A stretch of DNA of 22,258 bases from contig ASPF01000005.1 of NCBI GenBank assembly GCA_000405685.1, positions 1-22,258 on the forward strand. Reading direction: 5' to 3'. Below are positions 1 to 7,484 of the stretch, piece after piece. Made by a program: the position numbers and the translations under genes. Within the stretch, counting starts at the first letter, position 1. Each line of letters begins with the position of its first letter. Source of the stretch: Candidatus Geocrenenecus sp. JGI 0000106-J15. Its GTDB lineage: Archaea; Thermoproteota; Nitrososphaeria_A; Caldarchaeales; Wolframiiraptoraceae. The notes beneath the pieces were generated by a model. The model had not been told where the DNA came from, did not search any database, and worked only from the letters and a program-made list of their open reading frames with translations.

Positions 1-1065
1 CAGCCTGAAACTTCTCAAGGCATACTTCAAGCACTCTTCGAGTATCAGAGCCTAATGGCTGAGCTCTTAGACGTTGAAGTTGTTAATGCATCTATGTATG
101 ATTGGGCCACAGCTCTTGGAGAATCATTCAGAATGGCTAAAAGAATAACAAGAAAGAATAAGATATTATATCCACACTATATATCATGTGAACGCCTAGA
201 GGTAGCGAAGACTTATAGTGAATCATCTAGCATTATACTTCAAGAATATTCTCAAAATAAGGTTGACGGCTCAGTAGACTTAGAGGATCTAAAAAATAAG
301 ATAGATAAGGATGTTGCAGCAGTGTACATAGAGTATCCATCATATCCTGGCTTCATACCAACTAACATTAGAGAAGTTGGTGAGATAACACATGATTATG
401 GATCGTTGTTTATAATTGGCGTTGATCCTACCATCTTAGGAATATTTGAGTCTCCAGGTAAGCTTGGAGCAGATATAGTTGTAGGTGAGGGGCAACCTCT
501 AGGTATCCCGATGAGTTTCGGTGGACCACTTCTTGGAATAATGGGGTGTAGAATGGATAGCCAACTTATACATCAACTTCCAGGTCGTTTAATAGGTCTT
601 ACAGAGACTACAAGAGGTGAGAGAGCTTATACCATGATCCTTCAAGCTAGAGAACAGCATATTAAGAGAGAGAAAGCCACAAGCAACATATGTACTAATC
701 AAACATTGTGTGCTGTTGCAGTAGCAGTATATCTAAGTCTATTAGGAAAGAATGGTATAATAGAGTTAGGGAAACAGATATTATCTAGAACTAGGTATCT
801 AATAAATAGACTATCTAGAATTGATAACGTTCAAGCTCCACTCTTCAAAGCTGTACATTTCAAAGAATTCACATATAGAGTAAAAAATAAGAAGGCTGGA
901 TACATCTTAACAGAACTTTATAAGAAGAAGATTCTAGCCGGGATCAATATAGATAATTTTTATAGAGATTTACCTGAAGCTATCTTAACATGTGTTACAG
1001 AGATACATTCTAAAAGTGACCTAGACATGTATGCTGAATCTTTAAGAGAGGTGGTGGAAGAATGA
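1..1065 (+). CDS. gcvPA: Glycine dehydrogenase (decarboxylating) subunit 1, 5'-truncated by the window edge
   Basis: This is one of two subunits of the PLP-dependent P-protein of the glycine cleavage system, which decarboxylates glycine and passes the aminomethyl group to lipoyl-GcvH. The frame is open from base 1, and the first residues (QPETSQGILQALFEYQS) are the family's conserved stretch, so the ATG at 55 is internal and the true start lies left of the window. About 354 residues are visible of an expected 440-460. Other PA hallmarks are the GQPLGIPMSFGGP segment and TRGERAYTM...AREQHIKREKATSNICTNQ. The stop overlaps the gcvPB start as ATGA, with a purine-rich ribosome site (GAGGTGG) just before, indicating translational coupling. 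Identification is firm. Confidence 0.95.
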   Translation, partial: QPETSQGILQALFEYQSLMAELLDVEVVNASMYDWATALGESFRMAKRITRKNKILYPHYISCERLEVAKTYSESSSIILQEYSQNKVDGSVDLEDLKNKIDKDVAAVYIEYPSYPGFIPTNIREVGEITHDYGSLFIIGVDPTILGIFESPGKLGADIVVGEGQPLGIPMSFGGPLLGIMGCRMDSQLIHQLPGRLIGLTETTRGERAYTMILQAREQHIKREKATSNICTNQTLCAVAVAVYLSLLGKNGIIELGKQILSRTRYLINRLSRIDNVQAPLFKAVHFKEFTYRVKNKKAGYILTELYKKKILAGINIDNFYRDLPEAILTCVTEIHSKSDLDMYAESLREVVEE

Positions 1066-2591
1066 GTTACAGGCAAGCTAAATGGATTGAACCAACAATC
1101 TTTGAGATGAGTAGATCTGGAGCTGTAGGAGTGGATTTCCCTGAGATTGATGAGGAATTGCAGAGAGAATTAAAAGAAGCTTTAGAGGAGATCCCTGAAG
1201 GGTTGAGGCGGAGAGAATTATCTCTACCTGAATTGTCCGAGCTTGAAGTAGTAAGACATTTTACTCGTTTAAGCCAAATGAATTTCTCCATAAGTACTGG
1301 GATGTACCCCTTAGGTAGCTGTACAATGAAGTATAATCCAGTGATGAATGAGGAGTTAGCAGTTGATGAAAAGATACTTAATGTTCATCCGCTTCAACCA
1401 GTAGAAACTGTTCAAGGATGTCTAGAAATAATGTGGAGGCTTGAACAGGCACTTAAAGAAATTACTGGTATGAGTAGATTCAGCCTACAACCTGCTGCAG
1501 GTGCACATGGAGAATTCTTAGGATGCTTGATAATAAGAGCATATCATAGAGATAAAAGATTACATAATAAGAATATTATGATTGTGCCTGACTCAGCTCA
1601 TGGAACTAATCCTGCTAGTGCGACTATGGCAGGCTATGAGGTTAAAGTCGTAAAGAGCGATAAAGATGGATGCGTAGATATAAATCAGTTAGAGAAGATG
1701 GTGGATGAAAAAATCGCAGGAGTAATGTTGACAAACCCTAATACGCTCGGCGTCTTTGAAAAGAACATAGACAAAATCGTTGATATAATCCATGGAGTTG
1801 ATGGATTACTCTATTATGATGGAGCCAACTTGAATGCTCTATTAGGCAAAGTCAGACCAGGAGACATGGGATTTGACATAGTCCACTTAAACTTACATAA
1901 AACCTTCTCAACACCTCATGGTGGAGGTGGCCCAGGATCTGGACCCGTAGGAGTAGTCGATAAGCTTGTCGATTATCTTCCATCACCATTAGTTAACTAT
2001 GACGAATCAAGGAAGATATTCTACTTAGATTATGATAGACCTAAAGCTGTTGGAAAGATAAAAATGTTCTATGGAAATTTCAATGTTCTAGTTAAAGCAT
2101 ATGCATACTTGTTGAGGATGGGCGGAGAAGGATTAAGGAAAGTCGCTGAGATAAGCGTCTTATCTTCGAACTACCTACTCTACAAAGTTAAGAGGTTGAA
2201 AGGAGTATCTTTACCGTTTGCTCCTGAAGCTCCTAGAAAACATGAATTTGTTGTTAGCTTATCTAAAATATACAAAGAGACAGGTGTAACTGCAAAAGAT
2301 ATAGCAAAAAGACTTCTAGATTACGGTTTCCATGCTCCAACAGTATATTTTCCATTGATTGTTGATGAAGCATTCATGATCGAGCCTACAGAGTCAGAAT
2401 CAAAGAAAGAATTAGATAACTTCTTCAATGTTCTATCAAGAGTGATAGAAGAAGCATACAGCAACCCTGAAAAAGTTAAATCAGCTCCACATAATACATC
2501 AGTAGCAAGAATAGATGAAGTTAAAGCTTCTCATCCAAAGACAATGACTCCTTCTTGGAGAGTCTATGTCAAGAGAGGAAGTAAATTATGA
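1062..2591 (+). CDS. gcvPB: Glycine dehydrogenase (decarboxylating) subunit 2
   Basis: This is the PLP-carrying subunit of the glycine cleavage P-protein. At 509 residues it is full length for the family. The PLP Schiff-base lysine is Lys280 in HLNLHKTFSTPHGGGGPGSG, followed by the glycine-rich phosphate-binding stretch. Also visible are MYPLGSCTMKYNP (near 81-93), QPAAGAHGE, DSAHGTNPASA and the C-terminal PTVYFPLIVDEAFMIEPTE segment. The start is fixed by the four-base ATGA overlap with gcvPA, and the stop overlaps gcvT in the same way, so the three genes are read as one coupled unit. No lost active-site residue was noticed. Confidence 0.97.
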   Translation: MSYRQAKWIEPTIFEMSRSGAVGVDFPEIDEELQRELKEALEEIPEGLRRRELSLPELSELEVVRHFTRLSQMNFSISTGMYPLGSCTMKYNPVMNEELAVDEKILNVHPLQPVETVQGCLEIMWRLEQALKEITGMSRFSLQPAAGAHGEFLGCLIIRAYHRDKRLHNKNIMIVPDSAHGTNPASATMAGYEVKVVKSDKDGCVDINQLEKMVDEKIAGVMLTNPNTLGVFEKNIDKIVDIIHGVDGLLYYDGANLNALLGKVRPGDMGFDIVHLNLHKTFSTPHGGGGPGSGPVGVVDKLVDYLPSPLVNYDESRKIFYLDYDRPKAVGKIKMFYGNFNVLVKAYAYLLRMGGEGLRKVAEISVLSSNYLLYKVKRLKGVSLPFAPEAPRKHEFVVSLSKIYKETGVTAKDIAKRLLDYGFHAPTVYFPLIVDEAFMIEPTESESKKELDNFFNVLSRVIEEAYSNPEKVKSAPHNTSVARIDEVKASHPKTMTPSWRVYVKRGSKL

Positions 2592-3691
2592 AGGAGATTC
2601 CTCTACTTCCTTTTTACTCAAGCATAAACGCAGAGATAGGAGAATTTGCAGGATGGAGATCACCTTTATGGTTTACAAGTACTAGAGAAGAACATTTAGC
2701 AGTTAGATCAGGGGCAGGTTTATTTGATATTACACATATGACGAGGATCGCTGTAAATGGAAGAGATGCTCAAACTCTTCTACAGCATGTTTTAACAATA
2801 GATATCCAGAGGCTTAAACTTGGAAAGATGAAGTATTGTTTAATATGTAATGAGAATGGCGGAATAATAGATGACCTAACAGTCTTTAGACATCCAGATA
2901 AGCAAGACTACTTCATAATTGTTTCAAACGCTATCACTCATGATAAAGTCTTAGAGGAGCTTGAGAAAAGATCTGAGAAATTAGATGTAGAAATACAAGA
3001 TTTAACATTCAATACGAGTCTATATGCTCTACAAGGCCCGAGATCTTTAGAGCTTGCCTCTAAATTTACTGGAAGAGACTTAAGTATCTTAAAATGGTTT
3101 ACAGGATTCGAGACTATTATAGATGACGTACCCGTGCTAATAACTAGAAGTGGATACACAGGAGAGAATGGATACGAGTTTATGTTCTGGACGTGGGATG
3201 TAGAGAAGCTTAGAAAAGTGTGGAGTAGAATTATTGCTCTTGGTGCTGCTCCATGCGGTTTAGCTAGTAGAGATAGCTTAAGACTTGAAGCAGGATATCC
3301 ACTTTACGGAATTGATATGGATGAAGAAACAAACCCTATAGAGGCTAGACTTGATTTCGCTATCGATCTCTCAAAAGAATACTTCATAGGGAAAGAAGCT
3401 ATAATGAAGATACTTGAATCTAAGCAGGTTAGAAGGTTTCTAGTCAATCTTAAATCTATTGAAAAAGCCATACCACGGAGAGGATATGAGATCCTTGATA
3501 GAAATAATCATAAGGTTGGAAACGTTACAAGCGGAGGATTCTCTTTTATCTTCGGCATCGGCATAGGCTTAGGATACGTTAAACCTGAATACGCTAATGA
3601 AGGAGAGAAACTAAAAATCAAGTATAGAGAGAAACATAGAGAGATAGAAGTAACATTAAAACCAGTAGTACCTCATAAAATAAAAAAATAA
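2588..3691 (+). CDS. gcvT: Aminomethyltransferase (glycine cleavage T-protein)
   Basis: GcvT moves the methylene carbon from aminomethyl-lipoyl-GcvH to a tetrahydrofolate-type carrier (in many archaea probably tetrahydromethanopterin, not determinable here) and releases ammonia. The 367-residue length is normal. Visible motifs are LFDITHMTRIAVNGRDA near the N-terminus, GGIIDDLTVF containing the aspartate pair 95-96 (one is the catalytic Asp of the family), SGYTGENGYEF, and GLASRDSLRLEAGYPLYG...TNPIEA, followed by the C-terminal beta-barrel with GNVTSGGFSF. It starts by ATGA overlap with gcvPB. No gcvH or lipoate gene follows, so the lipoyl carrier must be encoded elsewhere. Confidence 0.96.
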   Translation: MKEIPLLPFYSSINAEIGEFAGWRSPLWFTSTREEHLAVRSGAGLFDITHMTRIAVNGRDAQTLLQHVLTIDIQRLKLGKMKYCLICNENGGIIDDLTVFRHPDKQDYFIIVSNAITHDKVLEELEKRSEKLDVEIQDLTFNTSLYALQGPRSLELASKFTGRDLSILKWFTGFETIIDDVPVLITRSGYTGENGYEFMFWTWDVEKLRKVWSRIIALGAAPCGLASRDSLRLEAGYPLYGIDMDEETNPIEARLDFAIDLSKEYFIGKEAIMKILESKQVRRFLVNLKSIEKAIPRRGYEILDRNNHKVGNVTSGGFSFIFGIGIGLGYVKPEYANEGEKLKIKYREKHREIEVTLKPVVPHKIKK

Positions 3692-3754
3692 AAATTAAAT
3701 CTACCAACATAGACTCAGCTATAGTTATTTGATATAGCAGTATCTTGTCAATGT

Positions 3755-3767
3755 TAAATCTTTTTAT
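3755..3767 (+). promoter_or_regulatory. TATA-like box upstream of the prenyltransferase gene
   Basis: The stretch AAATCTTTTTATA lies 22-34 bases before the ATG at 3789, the spacing expected for an archaeal TATA box with a very short or absent leader. It sits in the 97-base gap after gcvT and suggests that the prenyltransferase is transcribed separately from the gcv unit. No strong Shine-Dalgarno sequence precedes the ATG, which fits a leaderless mRNA. Confidence 0.45.
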
Positions 3768-3788
3768 AGAAGTCAACTGAGGCTACTA

Positions 3789-4694
3789 ATGATTCAATTG
3801 AATCTTAAGATGCTTTTTCTCGCATCTCGTCCATGGTCGTTCATCATGACTTTACTGTCTTCTACTATTGGCCTTCTCCTAGCTTCTCAGACTGGAACAT
3901 ACGATCTCATATTGTTTCCTTTAGTAGTTGTAGGGCTTTTAGCATTCCATGGAGCTGCTAATATGATCAATGACCTACTAGATGTTAGATATGGAGTTGA
4001 CAGATATAATTCACCTACCAGTAAGTATAGAAGACATTATCTATTGGCTGGAGAGATTAGTGTTTCTACTTTTCTTTATGAAATCCTATTCTTCTACATT
4101 GTAGTCATCTCTATTACATTTTATCTAACATTGATAAGAGGATGGATTATACCAGTGCTTACTGCACTTGGATTATTCTTTACCTATGCTTATAGTGGAG
4201 AACCCTTTAAGCTTAAACATAAACCATTAGGAGAAATATCTGCATTCATAGTATGGGGACCAGCAATGACTACTGGAACATACTATGTATTAACAAGCCA
4301 CTTTAGTCTAGCTCCGCTATATGCCTCTATCCCGATCGGCATGTTCGTGGCCTTAGTACTTTTTGCAAACAATCTTAGAGATATAAATTATGATAAAGAA
4401 GCAGGAGTTAAAACGCTCGCCGTACTGCTTGGTGCAAAGAGAGCGCTTTCATTCTACAAGTACTTCTTGCTCTCAATATATCTTTCATTGATCTTCCTCG
4501 TAATATTCAAAATATATTCAGCGTATACATTAATAGCATATATAACTCTACCAAAAGCAATTAGGCTAGTGAAGACTTTTTATGAAAAAGTACCTGATAC
4601 AGCTGACCCTATAACAGCACAACAAGCATTCAACTTCGGTATCCTAATAATTTTAGGTGAGATAATAGGTCAACTCCAACCCTCCTTGTCTTAG
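3789..4694 (+). CDS. UbiA-superfamily prenyltransferase, MenA-like (1,4-dihydroxy-2-naphthoate type)
   Basis: This is a polytopic membrane enzyme that joins a polyprenyl diphosphate to an aromatic ring. It has 301 residues and about eight or nine hydrophobic segments. The first Asp-rich motif is N61-D62-LL-D65-VRYGV-D71, with the third Asp six residues after the second. That is the MenA spacing (ND-x2-D-x5-D), unlike the shorter gap in many other UbiA enzymes. The second motif, NNLRDINYDKEAGVKTLAVLLG (Asp198, Asp202), also closely matches MenA. Menaquinone-type quinone synthesis is therefore the best guess. The motifs do not exclude another quinone head group, because some Thermoproteota make sulfur-containing quinones. 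No other quinone gene is adjacent. Confidence 0.8.
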   Translation: MIQLNLKMLFLASRPWSFIMTLLSSTIGLLLASQTGTYDLILFPLVVVGLLAFHGAANMINDLLDVRYGVDRYNSPTSKYRRHYLLAGEISVSTFLYEILFFYIVVISITFYLTLIRGWIIPVLTALGLFFTYAYSGEPFKLKHKPLGEISAFIVWGPAMTTGTYYVLTSHFSLAPLYASIPIGMFVALVLFANNLRDINYDKEAGVKTLAVLLGAKRALSFYKYFLLSIYLSLIFLVIFKIYSAYTLIAYITLPKAIRLVKTFYEKVPDTADPITAQQAFNFGILIILGEIIGQLQPSLS

Positions 4695-4738
4695 ATAGAT
4701 CTTCTATATATTAGATTTCCTTCTTCATCCTTATATTG

Positions 4739-4774
4739 TATTTTTCTTAAATGTTGTTCACATTTTTGTGTGAA
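4739..4774 (+). terminator. Possible T-rich transcription terminator with small hairpin
   Basis: About 45 bases after the prenyltransferase stop there is a run of T tracts (TATTTTTC), then an inverted repeat TTCACA / TGTGAA (4757-4762 and 4769-4774) around a T5 loop. U-rich tracts are the usual archaeal termination signal. The hairpin may be incidental. The assignment rests on composition and position only. Confidence 0.35.
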
Positions 4775-4875
4775 ATATGTTCATTAAAAGAGATTAAATC
4801 TATTAGTCTAGATTTTCTAATAAGACAAGTTTTCCATTATTTAATTCCATATTTTTTGGGGTTCTGGAGAGTCAA

Positions 4876-4892
4876 AAGAAGCTTCTTAAATA
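4876..4892 (+). promoter_or_regulatory. Palindrome fused to a TATA-like box in the moaD leader
   Basis: The 288-base gap before moaD contains a perfect 12-base palindrome AAGAAGCTTCTT (4876-4887) running directly into a TATA-like CTTAAATAT (4884-4892). A second TATA-like stretch, GATATAAG, lies at 4941-4948. Use of the first box would leave a leader of about 68 bases; the second would leave about 12. The palindrome overlapping the first box is a plausible repressor site. Nothing else was recognised in this gap apart from the T-rich region after the prenyltransferase gene. Confidence 0.35.
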
Positions 4893-4982
4893 TGTCGACC
4901 TGTCGATGCTGCTACTAAGATTTGTTGACTGAAGAGAAAGGATATAAGAAAGATTCTTTACATCAAGTTGTAGAGAGAAAAT

Positions 4983-5276
4983 ATGCCTTGGGTTAAGACT
5001 AGGTATTTAGCATTTATAAGAGAAGAGACGAAGAAAGCAGAGGAAGAAATTGATCTTCCATTAAACTCATCTATCTATGAGTATCTAGATGAGTTACTTA
5101 GAAGGTATGCTGGATTGAGGAAGTATCTCCTCGATTCTAGTGGTGGGCTTAGGGATGGGATAAACATCGCCCTGAACGGTGACGTGGTTCCAAGAGCGAA
5201 ATATAGAGAAACAATACTTAAAGATGGAGATGAATTAGTAATTATTCCACCGATATCTGGGGGTTCACTCTTCTAG
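4983..5276 (+). CDS. moaD: MoaD/ThiS-family ubiquitin-like sulfur carrier with a three-residue tail after Gly-Gly
   Basis: This is a small beta-grasp sulfur carrier of 97 residues, slightly longer than typical MoaD. The C-terminal half, NGDVVPRAKYRETILKDGDE followed by LVIIPPISGG, is the signature of the MoaD/SAMP/ThiS family, in which a terminal Gly-Gly is adenylated by MoaB/MoeB/ELSA-type E1 enzymes and thiocarboxylated. Here the frame continues Ser-Leu-Phe before the stop, so the Gly-Gly (residues 93-94) is not terminal. Family members with such tails need trimming by a JAMM-type protease. The adjacent moaE favours a role as the small subunit of molybdopterin synthase. A small archaeal modifier protein (SAMP) role, alone or in addition, is possible. 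Confidence 0.85.
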   Translation: MPWVKTRYLAFIREETKKAEEEIDLPLNSSIYEYLDELLRRYAGLRKYLLDSSGGLRDGINIALNGDVVPRAKYRETILKDGDELVIIPPISGGSLF

Positions 5277-5714
5277 CCATCTATAGCTTCCATCAATATA
5301 GACTTCTTTCTTGAAGAGTGCAGGTTCTTTCTTGTATCTTTCAACTAGCTCAGGTAATGCTTTGAAGACTTCTTCTCTACTTCTTCCTGCAGCGATGACT
5401 AAAACTAATGGTTCTCCTATTTTAAATCTTCCGATTAGATGCCATATGCCTGCAAATATTAAACCATGTTTTTCTCTTACTTCACTACAGATCTTCTCTA
5501 AAGTCTTACTGGCATGCTCCCTATATGCTTCTATCTCTAGATGTGTAACCTCGGCTCCTTCTCTACTAAAGCTCTTAACTTTACCTATGAAGATAGCTAA
5601 TGCACCTACTTCACCATTAAACTCTTCTTCAAGGAACTGCTGAAGAAGAGAAGTTAAATTGATGTCTTCCTTATCGTAAACACCTACTCTATACTTGATC
5701 CTACTAGACCCCAT
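5265..5714 (-). CDS. moaE: Molybdopterin synthase catalytic subunit
   Basis: MoaE uses MoaD thiocarboxylate to insert the dithiolene sulfurs into precursor Z (cyclic pyranopterin monophosphate), giving molybdopterin. The 149-residue protein has the family's landmarks: GALAIFIGKVKSF, HLEIEAYREHASKTLEKI, the IWHLIGRFKIGEP core (most relatives have His-Arg where this has His-Leu), and ERYKKEPALFKKEVYIDGSYRW with the conserved lysines near the C-terminus. It is convergent with moaD, and its last 12 coding bases overlap the moaD 3' end on the opposite strand. The upstream gap to the PfkB gene holds a striking three-copy repeat that could control it. Confidence 0.93.
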   Translation of the reverse strand: MGSSRIKYRVGVYDKEDINLTSLLQQFLEEEFNGEVGALAIFIGKVKSFSREGAEVTHLEIEAYREHASKTLEKICSEVREKHGLIFAGIWHLIGRFKIGEPLVLVIAAGRSREEVFKALPELVERYKKEPALFKKEVYIDGSYRWLEE

Positions 5715-5721
5715 CTTACAC

Positions 5722-5763
5722 TATCTACAAGATATATTCTTGTAGATAAATTCTTATAGATAA
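5722..5763 (-). promoter_or_regulatory. Three-copy operator-like repeat and TATA region before moaE
   Basis: The 68-base gap between the kinase gene and moaE contains an inverted repeat with 11-base perfect arms, TATCTACAAGA (5722-5732) and TCTTGTAGATA (5738-5748), separated by five bases. The right arm lies inside a 14-base unit ATTCTTGTAGATAA (5736-5749) that is followed at once by a second copy, ATTCTTATAGATAA (5750-5763), with one mismatch. Read on the minus strand, the outer copy contains TCTATAAG, a TATA-like box about 40 bases before the moaE ATG. The layout fits a multi-site regulator operator overlapping the moaE promoter. The inverted repeat alone could also form an RNA hairpin at the end of the kinase transcript. 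Confidence 0.5.
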
Positions 5764-5782
5764 CTAATGTTCAAAGTCTTAT

Positions 5783-6688
5783 CTAGATTTCACGAGTTTC
5801 CTCCATGATTTCATAAGCTCTCTTAATAACATTATTCTTGAATTCCTTAAATAAGACTGGTTTTACCCCATAATCTTCTATTGATATAGATGCTGCTGAT
5901 GCTCCAACACATGAAGCCCATAGAAAGTCTCTACTAGATAGGAATTCTGCTAAGAAAGCTCCGCCTAGAACATCTCCTGCACCTGTCGAGTCAACTAGCT
6001 TGGCTTTTGAGTAGCTTGGTATGAAGTACTTCTTTTTATTGTTCGCTGTTATTACTCCCCTGGAGCCCATGCTTAGAATAACATTCTCTATGCCTACCTT
6101 CAGTATCTTCTCGACTGCTCTTGAAGATTCTACCTCACCTGTCAGGATACCTGCTTCTTCACTGGATAGTCTAAGTATCCAGATATTCTTAAGCTGGTCT
6201 AAATCTATTCTTCTTTCTAATATAATTCTCTTATCTTGATTTACTGTTCTGAGAACTCCTTGAGGATCCAGCATTGTTTTAAACTCTCTACTCATTCTGT
6301 CGATATCTTCTATAGCTATCTCACAAGCTACTGGTCCAAGATATACTGCATCTACATCTTCAATCTCCCCAATCACGATCTTAGGCGCCCTCTCGAGAAG
6401 AAACATTTCTCTATCTCCATCTCTGTATACTATTCTATACCTAGTTGTCTTGTATTCACTATGCTTAACTATTTTAGCAGTGCCAACTCCAGTCTCTGAT
6501 AGAATTCTTAGGTAATCTTCAGGATAGTCTCTACCGATCACTGAGCATACTTGGCTTATTGAACCTAGTTGAGATGATGTGAGAGAAGAATAGTATACTG
6601 TACCTCCTGGAGAACATCTTGTAATTCCATCTACATACTCTATTTCATCGATCGTAAGATGCCCTATGAAACATATCTTACTGTCCAT
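5783..6688 (-). CDS. PfkB-family sugar or nucleoside kinase
   Basis: This is a 301-residue ribokinase-superfamily kinase, expected to be cytosolic and ATP-dependent. The N-terminal GHLTIDEI and the CSPGGTVYYSS segment (Gly-Gly of the substrate lid region) are typical, as is the C-terminal anion-hole motif DSTGAGDVLGGAF, in which Asp239 is the catalytic base. An MSREFKTMLDPQG stretch and an LSSEEAGIL segment (the usual 'N.xE' region) are also present. The closest functional classes would be archaeal ribokinase, nucleoside kinase or KDG-kinase-like enzymes, but the sequence does not reveal the substrate. The gene is followed after 68 bases by moaE on the same strand; no shared pathway is obvious. 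Confidence 0.85.
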   Translation of the reverse strand: MDSKICFIGHLTIDEIEYVDGITRCSPGGTVYYSSLTSSQLGSISQVCSVIGRDYPEDYLRILSETGVGTAKIVKHSEYKTTRYRIVYRDGDREMFLLERAPKIVIGEIEDVDAVYLGPVACEIAIEDIDRMSREFKTMLDPQGVLRTVNQDKRIILERRIDLDQLKNIWILRLSSEEAGILTGEVESSRAVEKILKVGIENVILSMGSRGVITANNKKKYFIPSYSKAKLVDSTGAGDVLGGAFLAEFLSSRDFLWASCVGASAASISIEDYGVKPVLFKEFKNNVIKRAYEIMEETREI

Positions 6689-6782
6689 AAATATCCAACA
6701 ATTTAATTACTTAGACGGAAATATTATTTTTCTAGTCAAGAAATCCAATAAAACTAAATAAAAGAGAATGTTTATTCTAGGT

Positions 6783-7355
6783 TTACTCTCTTCTTCTTGT
6801 AACTCCTTCAAGTATTCCTGCACCTATATGTACTCTATCTATATGTCTTGATAATTCTTCACGGCTTTTGAATACTGAGCCACAGTAGGGGCATCTTACA
6901 CCTTCTGGGACTTCTAATTCTACTAGAGGTATACTCTTTTCTGCCATATGCCCAAAGACGGCTCTGAGAACTACTACACCTAAGAGTATGCCTGAATCGG
7001 TGACAGGAAGTCTTCTAATATCATTCTCTATCATCAACTTTATTGCTTCACCTACTTTACTCTTAGGATCTACAGTTAGTAGAGGTTTTGAACATACTTC
7101 TCCTATCTTAGTCTTTCTTAGATCTTTTCCTTCAGAAACAACTTTATAGACGATGTCTCTAAGTGTAAGCATTCCTACAAGTTTTTTATCTTCTACAACT
7201 ATGATAGAGTCTATTTCTTTTTCTTTCATCAATTTTGCTGCATCTACAATATTCTTATCTGCTTCTAATAATAAGAAATCTCTTATAATATAATTCGAGA
7301 CAGGATGATCAAGTATTTCTTTCAAACTCATATCCAATTCATCCACACTTTTCAT
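6783..7355 (-). CDS. CBS-domain pair fused to a C-terminal C2H2 zinc finger
   Basis: The 190-residue protein has two CBS motifs (about residues 15-75 and 80-135; VVEDKKLVGMLTLRDIV in the first, IENDIRRLPVTDSG in the second), which normally form an adenine-nucleotide-sensing module. A single C2H2 finger follows: Cys155-x2-Cys158-x12-His171-x4-His176. The combination suggests a nucleotide-responsive DNA- or RNA-binding regulator, but no target can be named. The annotated ATG at 7355 lies only about 15 bases from a TATA-like AAATTATAAAT (7365-7375). If that box is used, the in-frame ATG at 7331 (Met9) would be the leaderless start; a box further upstream (TATAAG near 7380) would suit 7355. It lies 129 bases downstream of the winged-helix gene on the same strand. 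Confidence 0.85.
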   Translation of the reverse strand: MKSVDELDMSLKEILDHPVSNYIIRDFLLLEADKNIVDAAKLMKEKEIDSIIVVEDKKLVGMLTLRDIVYKVVSEGKDLRKTKIGEVCSKPLLTVDPKSKVGEAIKLMIENDIRRLPVTDSGILLGVVVLRAVFGHMAEKSIPLVELEVPEGVRCPYCGSVFKSREELSRHIDRVHIGAGILEGVTRRRE

Positions 7356-7484
7356 ATAATATTTATAATTTTAGCTTATACTAGCCTAGAGCTCTAGAGG
7401 ATAAGCAGCTTAACTATGTGAATGATGGAGAGACTTCTATCCCAAAGCCTAAATATCAATGTTTAAGTTTGCTTCTACAAGTCT

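Noticed and set aside
5311..5643. 110-codon plus-strand open frame opposite moaE
   Set aside because: Serine/leucine-rich translation typical of an antisense shadow; moaE on the other strand matches its family throughout.
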